Assembly: GCA_947625585.1 (NCBI GenBank) | Contig: CANQOZ010000019.1 | Location: forward strand, 1-16,677 | Source of the DNA: an uncultured Eubacteriaceae bacterium | GTDB lineage: Bacteria; Bacillota; Clostridia; Eubacteriales; Eubacteriaceae | Length of the DNA: 16,677 bases | Direction: 5' to 3' | Part shown: in pieces, positions 6,364 to 14,500 of the stretch | Numbering within the stretch: position 1 is the stretch's first letter | How the letters are laid out: every line of letters starts with the position of its first letter | Program-made: the position numbers and the translations under genes | The notes under the pieces: model-generated | Databases searched by the model: none | Seen by the model: only the letters and a program-made list of their open reading frames with translations | Told to the model about the DNA's origin: nothing

Positions 6364-7411
6364 CTGTCTGATCATACGTTATTAGAGCATCTACGATTTC
6401 ATCAATATTTCCGTCTAAAAAGTCATCTAAAGAATGAATAGTCATACCGATACGGTGATCCGTTACTCTACCTTGAGGAAAGTTATAGGTTCTAATTCTT
6501 TCACTCCTATCTCCTGTTCCAACTTGAGATTTACGTTCACTTGCAATTTCATTCTGTCTCTTTTGTTCTTCTATTTCATAAAGCCGAGCTTTTAAGACTT
6601 TAAGTGCTTTATCCTTATTTTTCAATTGTGATTTTTCATCTTGGCAAGTGATAACAATTCCAGTTGGAAGATGAGTAATTCGGACTGCAGAGTCAGTTGT
6701 ATTAACCGATTGACCTCCGTTTCCACTAGAACGGTAAACATCAATTCGTAGATCATTCGGATCTATTTCTACTTCTACATCATCTACTTCTGGTAAGACA
6801 GCAACAGTTGCTGTAGATGTATGAATTCTTCCACCAGATTCTGTAGTAGGTATTCTTTGAACTCGATGAACTCCACTTTCAAACTTTAGCCTAGAATAGG
6901 CCCCTTTTGAAGATATTGAAAATGTTATTTCTTTAAATCCACCTGTTCCTAAAACATTAGAGTTTAAAATTTCTGTATTCCAATGATTCCGTTCAGCGTA
7001 TCTAGAAAACATTCTAAATAAATCGCCAGCAAATAATGCTGCTTCGTCTCCGCCAGCACCACCTCGGATTTCAACAATAACACCTCGTTCATCATTTGGA
7101 TCTTTAGGAAGTAATAATACTTTTAATTCGTCCTCTAATTCTGCAAGTTGAGGTTTAAGTTCTTTTAAATCGTCATTACAAAGCTCTTTAAAATCTTCAT
7201 CCGTTTCAGGATCTTGTAGTAATTCCTCAGCTTCTTTAATCTGACTGTCAACAGTCTCATATTTGTTATAAACATCAATAATGGGCTGAAGTTGTGCCTG
7301 TTCCTGCATTAACTTCGTAAATTTTTCATGATTAGCAATGACATCAGGGTTAGAAACTTGTTGAGTTAGATCGTTATATTTTTCACGTAAAAAACTGAGT
7401 TTCTCAAGCAT
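6344..7411 (-). CDS. prfA: Peptide chain release factor 1 (RF1)
   Basis: Recognises UAA and UAG stop codons in the ribosome and triggers release of the finished protein. The product has 355 residues, normal for RF1. The peptidyl-tRNA hydrolysis motif GGQ is at about 232-234 in SSGNGGQSVNT. The stop-codon recognition tripeptide of the P-x-T type is PTT (about 188-190) in VQRIPTTESGGRIHTS. The start at 7411 (MLEKLSFL) is chosen over the longer in-frame one at 7477 because GGAGG lies just upstream and the N-terminus then aligns with the family. The gene overlaps the PHP gene by 8 bp, is the last in its operon, and its end forms part of the terminator stem. Confidence 0.96.
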   Translation of the reverse strand: MLEKLSFLREKYNDLTQQVSNPDVIANHEKFTKLMQEQAQLQPIIDVYNKYETVDSQIKEAEELLQDPETDEDFKELCNDDLKELKPQLAELEDELKVLLLPKDPNDERGVIVEIRGGAGGDEAALFAGDLFRMFSRYAERNHWNTEILNSNVLGTGGFKEITFSISSKGAYSRLKFESGVHRVQRIPTTESGGRIHTSTATVAVLPEVDDVEVEIDPNDLRIDVYRSSGNGGQSVNTTDSAVRITHLPTGIVITCQDEKSQLKNKDKALKVLKARLYEIEEQKRQNEIASERKSQVGTGDRSERIRTYNFPQGRVTDHRIGMTIHSLDDFLDGNIDEIVDALITYDQTEKLKQM

Positions 7412-8192
7412 TGGCTTCCTCCTCGTTGTCAAAATCATCAAAAATGTCAACCGCTTCGTCTTCCCTATATTGACCAAGTGGTTTCCCTTTAGCTTCTAAG
7501 TAATTTAAAAGTTTTTGAGGATCAGTATTCATAATTAATTCTTCAGGAAATTCAGCAATTTCCAGTGCTTTTCTTGCATAGGGGAATCTACCTACTGCTC
7601 CTGACCAATGAGCATCGGTTCCAACAATAACCGGAACATCGTGTTTTTTACAAAGCTCAGCAATGTTAATACAATTATCCTTACTACCTTTTCTAATGTA
7701 AAAACTACCGTTATTAATTTCAATTATTTTGTTATTTTTCTTAGCTTCTTTAATAACCGTCTCATAGTCAATTGGATATCTTGGATTACCAAGATGACAA
7801 ACATAATCAACGTAAGGATTTTGGAGCGCTGAAATAACAGCTTCAGTATTCTCCTCCTTACTCTGAGGTGGAAAAGTTGCATTATGTAATGAAGCTGATA
7901 CAACTTCCATTTTATTTCTTAAATTTTTATAAAGGTCCAATTTACCGTTTGGTAAAATGTTGGCTTCCATTCCTTTTAAAACACGAACTCCTTCAATTTC
8001 AGGTGGAATGACTCTCATATTATTAAAGAAACTGAAAGTAGATCCATTAGGAAGACCTGGACCATGTTCAGTCCAGCAGATAAGTTCCATTCCATTTTCC
8101 TTACCTGCTTTAGCCATCTCTGTAATCGTATTATAAGCATGGCCACATTCAAAAGTATGGATGTGGCCGTCGACTTTAAAATCTTTATACAT
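7404..8192 (-). CDS. PHP-domain phosphatase, YcdX type
   Basis: Predicted metal-dependent phosphatase of the PHP family with a trinuclear metal site. The conserved ligands can be followed through the 262 residues: His10 and His12 in DGHIHT, His18, Glu42-His43 in WTEHGP, Glu76 in GMEANIL, His103 in SLHNAT, His133 in CHLGNPRYP, and Asp193/His195 in GTDAHW. The order and spacing match YcdX-like proteins. The acidic C-terminus (DEAVDIFDDFDNEEE) is variable in the family. It sits 2 bp after hprK and overlaps prfA by 8 bp, so it is cotranscribed. hprK followed by a PHP gene is familiar from Clostridia to my knowledge. The physiological substrate is not known. Confidence 0.88.
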   Translation of the reverse strand: MYKDFKVDGHIHTFECGHAYNTITEMAKAGKENGMELICWTEHGPGLPNGSTFSFFNNMRVIPPEIEGVRVLKGMEANILPNGKLDLYKNLRNKMEVVSASLHNATFPPQSKEENTEAVISALQNPYVDYVCHLGNPRYPIDYETVIKEAKKNNKIIEINNGSFYIRKGSKDNCINIAELCKKHDVPVIVGTDAHWSGAVGRFPYARKALEIAEFPEELIMNTDPQKLLNYLEAKGKPLGQYREDEAVDIFDDFDNEEEANA

Positions 8193-8194
8193 TT

Positions 8195-9271
8195 TTAATT
8201 ATCCTTCAAGTTATTATAAACTTCTGAATCTGCCAGTGTTTCATCTCTATCAGCTAAATTCTCTTCATATTCTTTATCCTTTAGAGATAACTTTTGTTCA
8301 GGACTTTCATCAATATCTGCAAGTCTGGCAATATTCTTTTCATATATTTCAGTATTATTTTGAGTAACACTTTCGCAAAAAATTTCAGCTGAATGAATGC
8401 CGAGTTCTTTCATTCGATTATTAATAGCTGCAGTTTCAATAATAACGGCTAGATTTCTACCTGAAGAAACAGGAACAGTCACAAGTGGAACTTCTACTCC
8501 TAAGATCTCAATCGTTTCTTCATCTAATCCTAACCTATCATAAGGATTCCTTTCATTCCAGTTTTCTAATCGAATCATTAAATCTATTTCAACAGCTTGC
8601 TTGACTGATTTCGCTCCATACAATTGTGAAACATTAATAATACCAATACCACGGACTTCCATATAGTACCGTAGCATTTCTGGTGCCGTTCCAATTAGTG
8701 TTCGATCATGATAACAGCTAATATCAACCATATCATCAGCGATTAGATTACTACCTCTTTGAATAAGCTCAATAGCAGTTTCACTTTTACCAATACCTGA
8801 ACCACCAGTAATTAAAACTCCAACTCCATGGACTTCAACCAAAACTCCATGCATTGTAGTAAACGGAGCTGATATTAGATCAATATAATCCATTATGTGG
8901 TAAACGAAATCGGATGTATGTTCATCAGCCCGAAATAGATTTCTATTATATTTTTCTGCAGCTTCTTCAAATATTTCAGCATCTTCTAATCCCCAACATA
9001 CAATGAGGCATGGAAAATCATGTTTAAAGAAGCGATCGATTCTCTTTTTGCGTTTTTCAGGTGTTAAACTTTTTAAGTAGGATATTTCAACTTTTCCTAC
9101 TATCTGGATTCTCTTTTCGTCAAAATACTCATAGTACCCATGAAATTGTAATCCAGGTCGATTAATTCCAGTTTCTTTTAAAGTAATAGTTGAATATGGA
9201 CAATGTAATTTCTGTAAGCCTAGTTCTTGACAAAAATCTTCAACATTTAAGACATATTCCTTTTTTGCCAT
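8195..9271 (-). CDS. hprK: HPr(Ser) kinase/phosphorylase
   Basis: Bifunctional enzyme that phosphorylates Ser46 of the PTS protein HPr, or removes that phosphate, according to energy and sugar supply. P-Ser-HPr then acts as CcpA corepressor. The N-terminal domain (1-130) is followed by the catalytic domain with conserved His141, Walker A TGGSGIGKS (155-163), the DD pair at 179-180, and the HPrK signature EVRGIGIINV (205-214). Start ATG at 9271 has GAGGT 8 nt upstream. At 358 residues it is about 45 longer than typical members: the extra residues (about 305-358) form a charged, mostly acidic tail, RLADIDESPEQKLSLKDKEY and onward, not needed for the known fold. It is 5 bp downstream of uvrC and 2 bp upstream of the PHP gene. 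Confidence 0.95.
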   Translation of the reverse strand: MAKKEYVLNVEDFCQELGLQKLHCPYSTITLKETGINRPGLQFHGYYEYFDEKRIQIVGKVEISYLKSLTPEKRKKRIDRFFKHDFPCLIVCWGLEDAEIFEEAAEKYNRNLFRADEHTSDFVYHIMDYIDLISAPFTTMHGVLVEVHGVGVLITGGSGIGKSETAIELIQRGSNLIADDMVDISCYHDRTLIGTAPEMLRYYMEVRGIGIINVSQLYGAKSVKQAVEIDLMIRLENWNERNPYDRLGLDEETIEILGVEVPLVTVPVSSGRNLAVIIETAAINNRMKELGIHSAEIFCESVTQNNTEIYEKNIARLADIDESPEQKLSLKDKEYEENLADRDETLADSEVYNNLKDN

Positions 9272-9276
9272 GTCAA

Positions 9277-11145
9277 TTACCTCGAAAAGTGGTTGAATAC
9301 GGCTTGTGCCGAATTTTTATTCATAGATGGTATCTGTTCTAACTCATCTAAAGTTGCTTCTTTTATGTTCTTTAAACTACCGAAGTGCCGTATTAAATCA
9401 GCTCTTCTTTTTTTACCAATTCCAGGAATCTCCTCTAGTTGAGATTCAAACATACTCTTTTTTCTAAGTGTTCTATGATAATTTATTGCAAAACGATGTA
9501 CTTCTTCAGAAATATCCGAAAGAAATTTTGAGAGTGGTTTAGCATATTCTAACGGATACTCTTTATCGTTATAAATAATACCCCGAATTCGGTGATGTTC
9601 ATCTTTTACTAGACCAATAACTTTAATATCTAAGTCTGGATAGAGTTCTAGTACTGATTCCACAGCTTTTACATGAGTAGCTCCGCCATCGATAGCAAAT
9701 ACTTCTGGAAACGGTAGAAAACTTGAACCTTTTTTACCTTCCTCAAGCTCCTTATTACCACGTTCTATTCGACGGAAAATCATTTCCTTCATACTAGAAT
9801 AGTCATCTTGTCCATCAACTGATTTTATCTTAAATCGTCTATAGGCCTTCTTATCTGGTTTAGAGTTTGTAAATACTACCATACCACCAACATTATTGGT
9901 ACCAGATATATTACTGATATCATAAGCTTCAATTCGGTTAATTGGAGTACTAATCTGTAAAAAATCTTTCAGTGCTGTAGATTTACTTTCTTCAGCCTCT
10001 GCTTGTCTCATTTTTAAGGATTCATATTGTTCTAAACCAATTTTAGCGTTCTCTTTAGCTAAATTAGCTAATCTTACTTTATCACCACGTTTTGGAAAAG
10101 TTAGATGAACCTGGCTCCCCTTCTCGTTTGAGAGTAAACTTATAATCTCCTGTTGTTCCCCTTCATCAAATTCTTGAGCAAAAATTATTTCTTTTGGAAT
10201 AAACGCTCCATTAGTATAATACTGTTTTGTAATTGCAGTAATAATATCTTCTTCTGAGTCATCAAAAACTCCAGTAACATAGGTATGATCTCTTCCTACT
10301 AACTGACCGGCACGAACATTTAAAATTTGCAGACAAGCTAAATCACGGTCTTTATAAACTGCAATTATATCCTGGTCATGCCCGTTTTGTTTGATAATCC
10401 GTTGCTTTTCACTGATATGATTAATAGAGGCTATTTGGTCTCTGAGCGTAGCAGCGACTTCAAAATCTAAGTTTTTAGAAGCTTCCTGCATCTTTAATTC
10501 AACTTGATGTACTAACTCATCTGTTTTACCATCGAGAATTTTAATAATACTATCAACCCGTTCTCTGTAACTTTCTTTATCAACTTCACCAGTACAAGGA
10601 GCTAAACAAAGTCCCAAATGATAATTTAAACAAGGTCGACAAACCCGTTTACCTTCTTGGGTTTCCTTACGGCACATCTTAAGTGGAAAGGCCCTATTTA
10701 TAGCATCAATTGTTTTCTTAACAGCATAAACAGAGGTATAAGGCCCAAAATAGAGATTTCCGTCTTTATGTTTTTCCCTAGTCATAATAACTCTAGGATA
10801 TTCTTCGGATAGAGTAACTGCTATATAAGGGTAAGTCTTCCCGTCTCGAAGACTAATATTATATTTTGGCTTGTTCTTTTTTATTAAATTACATTCTAAA
10901 ATTAACGCTTCCAGCTCATTTTCAACTACAATCGTTTCAATATTAGCAATATGTGATACCAGAGCATTTGTTTTAACAGATAAATTCTTAGAATCTTGAA
11001 AGTAGGAGCGGACACGATTTCGCAGATTGATAGCTTTACCAACATAAATGATCTCTCCGCTACTATTGCGCATTATATAGATGCCTGGTCGAGTGGGAAT
11101 ATCATTTAACCTAGAACGGTCGTATTTAGTATTATTCTGAGACAT
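9277..11145 (-). CDS. uvrC: Excinuclease ABC subunit C
   Basis: Endonuclease of nucleotide excision repair; it makes the 3' and 5' cuts around a lesion marked by UvrAB. Its 622 residues contain the whole family layout: GIY-YIG nuclease domain (about 15-95, GIYIM and YVGKA), a cysteine cluster (Cys158, 169, 172, 180, 184), the UVR domain that binds UvrB (about 208-243), the RNase H-like C-terminal nuclease domain (about 385-540, with DISNISG and FAIDGG), and a tandem helix-hairpin-helix at the end (EIPGIGKKRRADLIRHFGSL, then a second motif). Start ATG at 11145 follows AGGGA. It is first in the operon with hprK, the PHP gene and prfA, and diverges from the HAD gene. Confidence 0.97.
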   Translation of the reverse strand: MSQNNTKYDRSRLNDIPTRPGIYIMRNSSGEIIYVGKAINLRNRVRSYFQDSKNLSVKTNALVSHIANIETIVVENELEALILECNLIKKNKPKYNISLRDGKTYPYIAVTLSEEYPRVIMTREKHKDGNLYFGPYTSVYAVKKTIDAINRAFPLKMCRKETQEGKRVCRPCLNYHLGLCLAPCTGEVDKESYRERVDSIIKILDGKTDELVHQVELKMQEASKNLDFEVAATLRDQIASINHISEKQRIIKQNGHDQDIIAVYKDRDLACLQILNVRAGQLVGRDHTYVTGVFDDSEEDIITAITKQYYTNGAFIPKEIIFAQEFDEGEQQEIISLLSNEKGSQVHLTFPKRGDKVRLANLAKENAKIGLEQYESLKMRQAEAEESKSTALKDFLQISTPINRIEAYDISNISGTNNVGGMVVFTNSKPDKKAYRRFKIKSVDGQDDYSSMKEMIFRRIERGNKELEEGKKGSSFLPFPEVFAIDGGATHVKAVESVLELYPDLDIKVIGLVKDEHHRIRGIIYNDKEYPLEYAKPLSKFLSDISEEVHRFAINYHRTLRKKSMFESQLEEIPGIGKKRRADLIRHFGSLKNIKEATLDELEQIPSMNKNSAQAVFNHFSR

Positions 11146-11202
11146 AAATTTTCCCTAGTTATTTTCTAGAATGATTCTGAGGTTTAAGATTTATTTTTAA
11201 GT

Positions 11203-11208
11203 TATAAT
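11203..11208 (+). promoter_or_regulatory. Candidate -10 box for the HAD-malQ-ldh unit
   Basis: TATAAT about 68 bp upstream of the HAD start, in the divergent intergenic region. The -35 region is not consensus. If used, transcription would start near 11214. Confidence 0.4.
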
Positions 11209-11240
11209 AATTACAAAGCAGTTAAAAGTATATTTTTTTC

Positions 11241-11246
11241 ATTATA
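11241..11246 (-). promoter_or_regulatory. Candidate -10 box for the uvrC operon
   Basis: TATAAT on the minus strand about 96 bp upstream of the uvrC start, with ATCAAT or TATCAA at -35 distance as a weak partner. It overlaps the predicted leader of the divergent HAD transcript, so the two promoters would face away from each other with crossing 5' ends. Confidence 0.42.
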
Positions 11247-11275
11247 TCACAGCACAATTTTGGATTGATACTGAT

Positions 11276-11935
11276 ATGGACGACTTAAAAAAAGTAAAAG
11301 CGGTTCTATTTGATTTAGATGGAACCATTCTCGACACCACCCCAGGAATCTATAAAGGTACAAACTTTATGTTACCGCAATTCGGTTTACCCCAATTAAC
11401 TCCGGAACAAAAGAAAATTATTGTTGGACCCCCTTTATCTAAAAGCTACCCTGAAGTGTTAGGATTCAAAGGCGAAAAAATGAAGGAAGCCATAAGTGTT
11501 TATCGTGGTTTCTGTAAGTCCCAGGGTTATAAATATTTCAACTATTATCCAGAAATGACTCAACTTCTAGAAGAGCTGAAACAAAAAGGAATCCAAATTT
11601 TTGTTGTAACTATGAAAGAACAATCAATTGCAGACTTAACTATGGACTCTTCTGGGTATGATAAATTACTAGATGGTATTTATGGTAATAATGACATTAA
11701 AACCGCTCCAAAATCCGAATTAATCAATAAAGTTATTGCGGAAAATAACTTAAATAAAGATGAAGTCATTTTTATAGGCGATACTGATGTTGATGCTGAA
11801 GGTGCTGCCATAAGTGAAGTTGACTTCTATCCTGCTATGTTTGGTTTTGGATATACAAATAATGGTTTTAATGAAAATTATCCATACCGTAATAAATTAA
11901 ACAAACCATTAGATTTATTAAAGTATATTGAATAA
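11276..11935 (+). CDS. HAD-superfamily hydrolase, phosphoglycolate phosphatase-like
   Basis: Predicted small-molecule phosphatase of haloacid dehalogenase subfamily I. Motif I is FDLDGT with nucleophile Asp13 and acid/base Asp15; motif II Thr112 in VVTMKEQ; motif III Lys146 in TAPKSEL; motif IV Asp169/Asp173 in GDTDVD. A helical cap domain lies between motifs I and II (about 20-95). Length 219 is usual. No strong ribosome binding site precedes the ATG. It is followed 16 bp later by malQ, so a role in sugar-phosphate metabolism is plausible, but DLDGT-type HAD proteins are broadly promiscuous and the substrate is unknown. Confidence 0.86.
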   Translation: MDDLKKVKAVLFDLDGTILDTTPGIYKGTNFMLPQFGLPQLTPEQKKIIVGPPLSKSYPEVLGFKGEKMKEAISVYRGFCKSQGYKYFNYYPEMTQLLEELKQKGIQIFVVTMKEQSIADLTMDSSGYDKLLDGIYGNNDIKTAPKSELINKVIAENNLNKDEVIFIGDTDVDAEGAAISEVDFYPAMFGFGYTNNGFNENYPYRNKLNKPLDLLKYIE

Positions 11936-11951
11936 ATGAAAGAAGGTATCT

Positions 11952-13472
11952 ATGGAACGTTCAAGTGGAATTTTAGCGCATATAACGTCGCTACCAAATC
12001 CATACGGGATTGGATCCTTTGGAAAAGAAAGCTATTACTTTGCTGATAAGTTGGTAGATTGTCAATGTCGATATTGGCAAGTTTTACCGTTTAATCCAAC
12101 TGACAATGTTAACTCTCCATACCGAAGTGATTCTGCGTTCGCAGGGAATCCACTCTTAATTGACTTAGAAAACTTAAGGGATAGAGGTTTAATTACGAAC
12201 GAAGAATTAGACAGTTGTCTCGTTCAGGATGGTTGGGTCGTTGACTTTGATCGTGTTCGTTATGATAGAGATAGAGTATTCCATCAAGCATTTGACCGAA
12301 TTGGCGATAATCTTAAAGAAGAAATCAAAGAATTTACCAAACAGAATGATTGGTTACAGGAATATTCTCTATATAAAGCACTTGAATTAAACTTTAACTT
12401 ACCATGGTGGGAATGGCCGGAAGAATATAAAAATAGAGATCCAAAAGCTTTAAAAGAAGTTAGTGATGTTCTTGCTAATGAAATGTTCTACCAGCAGTTT
12501 CTACAGTACATTTTCTATGAACAGTGGAAGAAAGCTAAGAAATACATCAATTCCAAAGGAGTAGAAGTAATTGGTGATATGCCAATGTATGTATCACTAG
12601 AAAGTGTCGATGTTTGGGCTCATAAGGAATTATTCCAAATGGATGGAGATTCTCCAGCTAGAGTAGCTGGTGTTCCACCAGATTTCTTCTCAGCAACTGG
12701 CCAACTTTGGGGTAATCCTCTTTATGATTGGAAAGTAATGGCAAAAGATAATTATTCCTGGTGGATTGATCGTATTAAACATTCACTCGAACTCTTTGAT
12801 GTTTTAAGAATTGACCACTTTAGAGCTTTTGCTACTTATTACTCTATTCCAGCTGATTCGGATACTGCAATTAACGGTCGCTGGGAAGAAGGTCCAGGTT
12901 TCGGATTCTTTAAAATCTTGGAAAAACATTTAAAAAATCCACGTCTAATAGCTGAAGATTTAGGTGGTGATACAGATGAAGATGTTCAGAGACTTTTAAA
13001 ACAAACCGGATTCCCTGGAATGCGAGTTACTGAAATGGCATTCATATCAATGGGAGAAAGTGTTCATTTACCATTTAATTATATAAACAATAGTGTCTGT
13101 TATCTAGGAACACATGATAACAATACACTGTTGGGTTGGCTTAGAGAAGACCTTTCGGATGAAGAACGTTTTTACGCTCTCCAATATTTTAATTTTGATA
13201 AACCAAGTGATAATTGGGAAGCTGGTGGACCAAACAGTGAAGTCACCCATGCCTTTATTAGAGGCTTATGGGAAACAGCTGCAGGTATAACCATCATTCA
13301 ACTTCAGGATGCTCTCGGACTAGGATCGGACTGTCGTATGAACAAACCAGGAACAGCCGAAGGAAACTGGAAGTTTAAAGTTCCACAGTATTATTTGGAC
13401 CAACTTAATACCGAATGGATTAAGTTTTTCAACATGACTTATCAACGCTTAATGCGTCCTGTAATCCAATGA
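11952..13472 (+). CDS. malQ: 4-alpha-glucanotransferase (amylomaltase, GH77)
   Basis: Cytoplasmic enzyme that transfers alpha-1,4-glucan segments between maltodextrins and frees glucose. The 506 residues are typical of short bacterial amylomaltases. The N-terminus SSGILAHITSLPNPYGIG is characteristic. The catalytic residues are visible: nucleophile Asp288 in LRIDHFR, acid/base Glu335 in LIAEDLG, and transition-state Asp389 in GTHDNNT. The substrate-loop sequence PPDFFSATGQLWGNPLYDW is intact. Start ATG at 11952 has AGAAGG upstream. It overlaps the dehydrogenase gene in ATGA, so the two are translationally coupled. In this operon malQ would feed glucose units from glycogen or maltodextrin to glycolysis, with lactate as an end product. 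Confidence 0.97.
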   Translation: MERSSGILAHITSLPNPYGIGSFGKESYYFADKLVDCQCRYWQVLPFNPTDNVNSPYRSDSAFAGNPLLIDLENLRDRGLITNEELDSCLVQDGWVVDFDRVRYDRDRVFHQAFDRIGDNLKEEIKEFTKQNDWLQEYSLYKALELNFNLPWWEWPEEYKNRDPKALKEVSDVLANEMFYQQFLQYIFYEQWKKAKKYINSKGVEVIGDMPMYVSLESVDVWAHKELFQMDGDSPARVAGVPPDFFSATGQLWGNPLYDWKVMAKDNYSWWIDRIKHSLELFDVLRIDHFRAFATYYSIPADSDTAINGRWEEGPGFGFFKILEKHLKNPRLIAEDLGGDTDEDVQRLLKQTGFPGMRVTEMAFISMGESVHLPFNYINNSVCYLGTHDNNTLLGWLREDLSDEERFYALQYFNFDKPSDNWEAGGPNSEVTHAFIRGLWETAAGITIIQLQDALGLGSDCRMNKPGTAEGNWKFKVPQYYLDQLNTEWIKFFNMTYQRLMRPVIQ

Positions 13473-14464
13473 AAATAGCATTTTATGATTCAAGACCATA
13501 CGATATGTTATGGTTTGACCCATTATTAAAAGAAGCAGACTTAGAACCACAATATATTCAGAACCGTTTAAATTTAAGTACTGTAGGATATGCACACGAA
13601 GCTGAAGCAATTTGTATTTTTGTTAATGATATCTGTGATAAAGATGTTATTGATCGTTTAGCTGATATGGGAATCAAGTTAATTCTACTCCGTTGTGCTG
13701 GTTACAATAATGTTGATTTAAAAGAAGCCCGTAAGAAGAAAATGAAAGTTTATCGTGTTCCTGCTTATTCACCAGCTGCAGTTGCAGAATATGCAGTTTC
13801 ACTATTACTTTCAATTAACAGAAAGATTCCAAAAGCTTACATCAGAACTAAAAACTTTAACTTTAATATTGATGGTTTAATTGGTTTTGATATGAGAGGT
13901 AAAACAGCTGGAATTATCGGAACTGGTAAAATTGGTCAAATAGCTATAGAAATTCTAAAAGGTTTTGGAATGAATGTTATAGCTTATGATGCTTATCCAA
14001 ATCCAGATCTGGACGTTGAATATGTTGACCTACCTAATCTTTACGCACGTTCCGATGTTATTTCGTTACATTGTCCATTAACTCCTGAAACCAAATATAT
14101 AATTGACCGTGGAGCAATCAAACGAATGAAGAAGAATGTAATTATTATTAATACTTCTCGTGGTGAATTGATTGAAACACGTGCTTTAATTGATGGAATT
14201 AATGATGGGATTATCGGTGGTGTCGGATTAGATGTTTACGAAGATGAAGATATCTACTTCTATGAAGACTGGTCAGATAAGATTGTTCGTGACAGAGATT
14301 TAGCAAGATTAATTACATTCCCGAATGTAATTGTAACGAGTCACCAAGCATTCTTAACATCAGAAGCTCTTTATCAAATTGCTTCAACAACCATTCAAAA
14401 TATTGCTGATTATATAAACGGAACAGACACTCCTAATGAAGTTGTCGAAGAATATTCAAAATAA
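13469..14464 (+). CDS. D-2-hydroxyacid dehydrogenase, probably D-lactate dehydrogenase
   Basis: NADH-dependent dehydrogenase that most likely reduces pyruvate to D-lactate to regenerate NAD+ in fermentation. The 331-residue length and layout match LdhA-type enzymes. The Rossmann motif GTGKIG is at 151-156, with Asp174 at the end of the second strand favouring NAD over NADP. Catalytic residues Arg231 (TSRGEL), Glu260 (VYEDED) and His292 (TSHQAF) show the usual spacing of 29 and 61 residues from the Arg. The start ATG overlaps the malQ stop codon in ATGA. A strong terminator follows 6 bp after the stop codon. Related enzymes act on hydroxyisocaproate or other 2-keto acids, so D-lactate is likely but not certain. 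Confidence 0.9.
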   Translation: MKIAFYDSRPYDMLWFDPLLKEADLEPQYIQNRLNLSTVGYAHEAEAICIFVNDICDKDVIDRLADMGIKLILLRCAGYNNVDLKEARKKKMKVYRVPAYSPAAVAEYAVSLLLSINRKIPKAYIRTKNFNFNIDGLIGFDMRGKTAGIIGTGKIGQIAIEILKGFGMNVIAYDAYPNPDLDVEYVDLPNLYARSDVISLHCPLTPETKYIIDRGAIKRMKKNVIIINTSRGELIETRALIDGINDGIIGGVGLDVYEDEDIYFYEDWSDKIVRDRDLARLITFPNVIVTSHQAFLTSEALYQIASTTIQNIADYINGTDTPNEVVEEYSK

Positions 14465-14470
14465 TATTTA

Positions 14471-14500
14471 AAGAGCCGTTCGATGAACGGCTTTTCTTTT
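14471..14500 (+). terminator. Intrinsic terminator after the D-LDH gene
   Basis: Perfect stem AGCCGTTC (14474-14481) / GAACGGCT (14485-14492) with a 3-nt loop, extended by AAG/TTT pairs, followed by TTTTCTTTT. It is the most GC-rich hairpin in the neighbourhood. The T-run directly abuts the ATG at 14501 of the next gene. Confidence 0.9.

Noticed and set aside
7412..7477. 22-residue N-terminal extension of RF1
   Set aside because: It lies wholly inside the PHP gene, does not resemble RF1, and the inner ATG at 7411 has a good GGAGG site.
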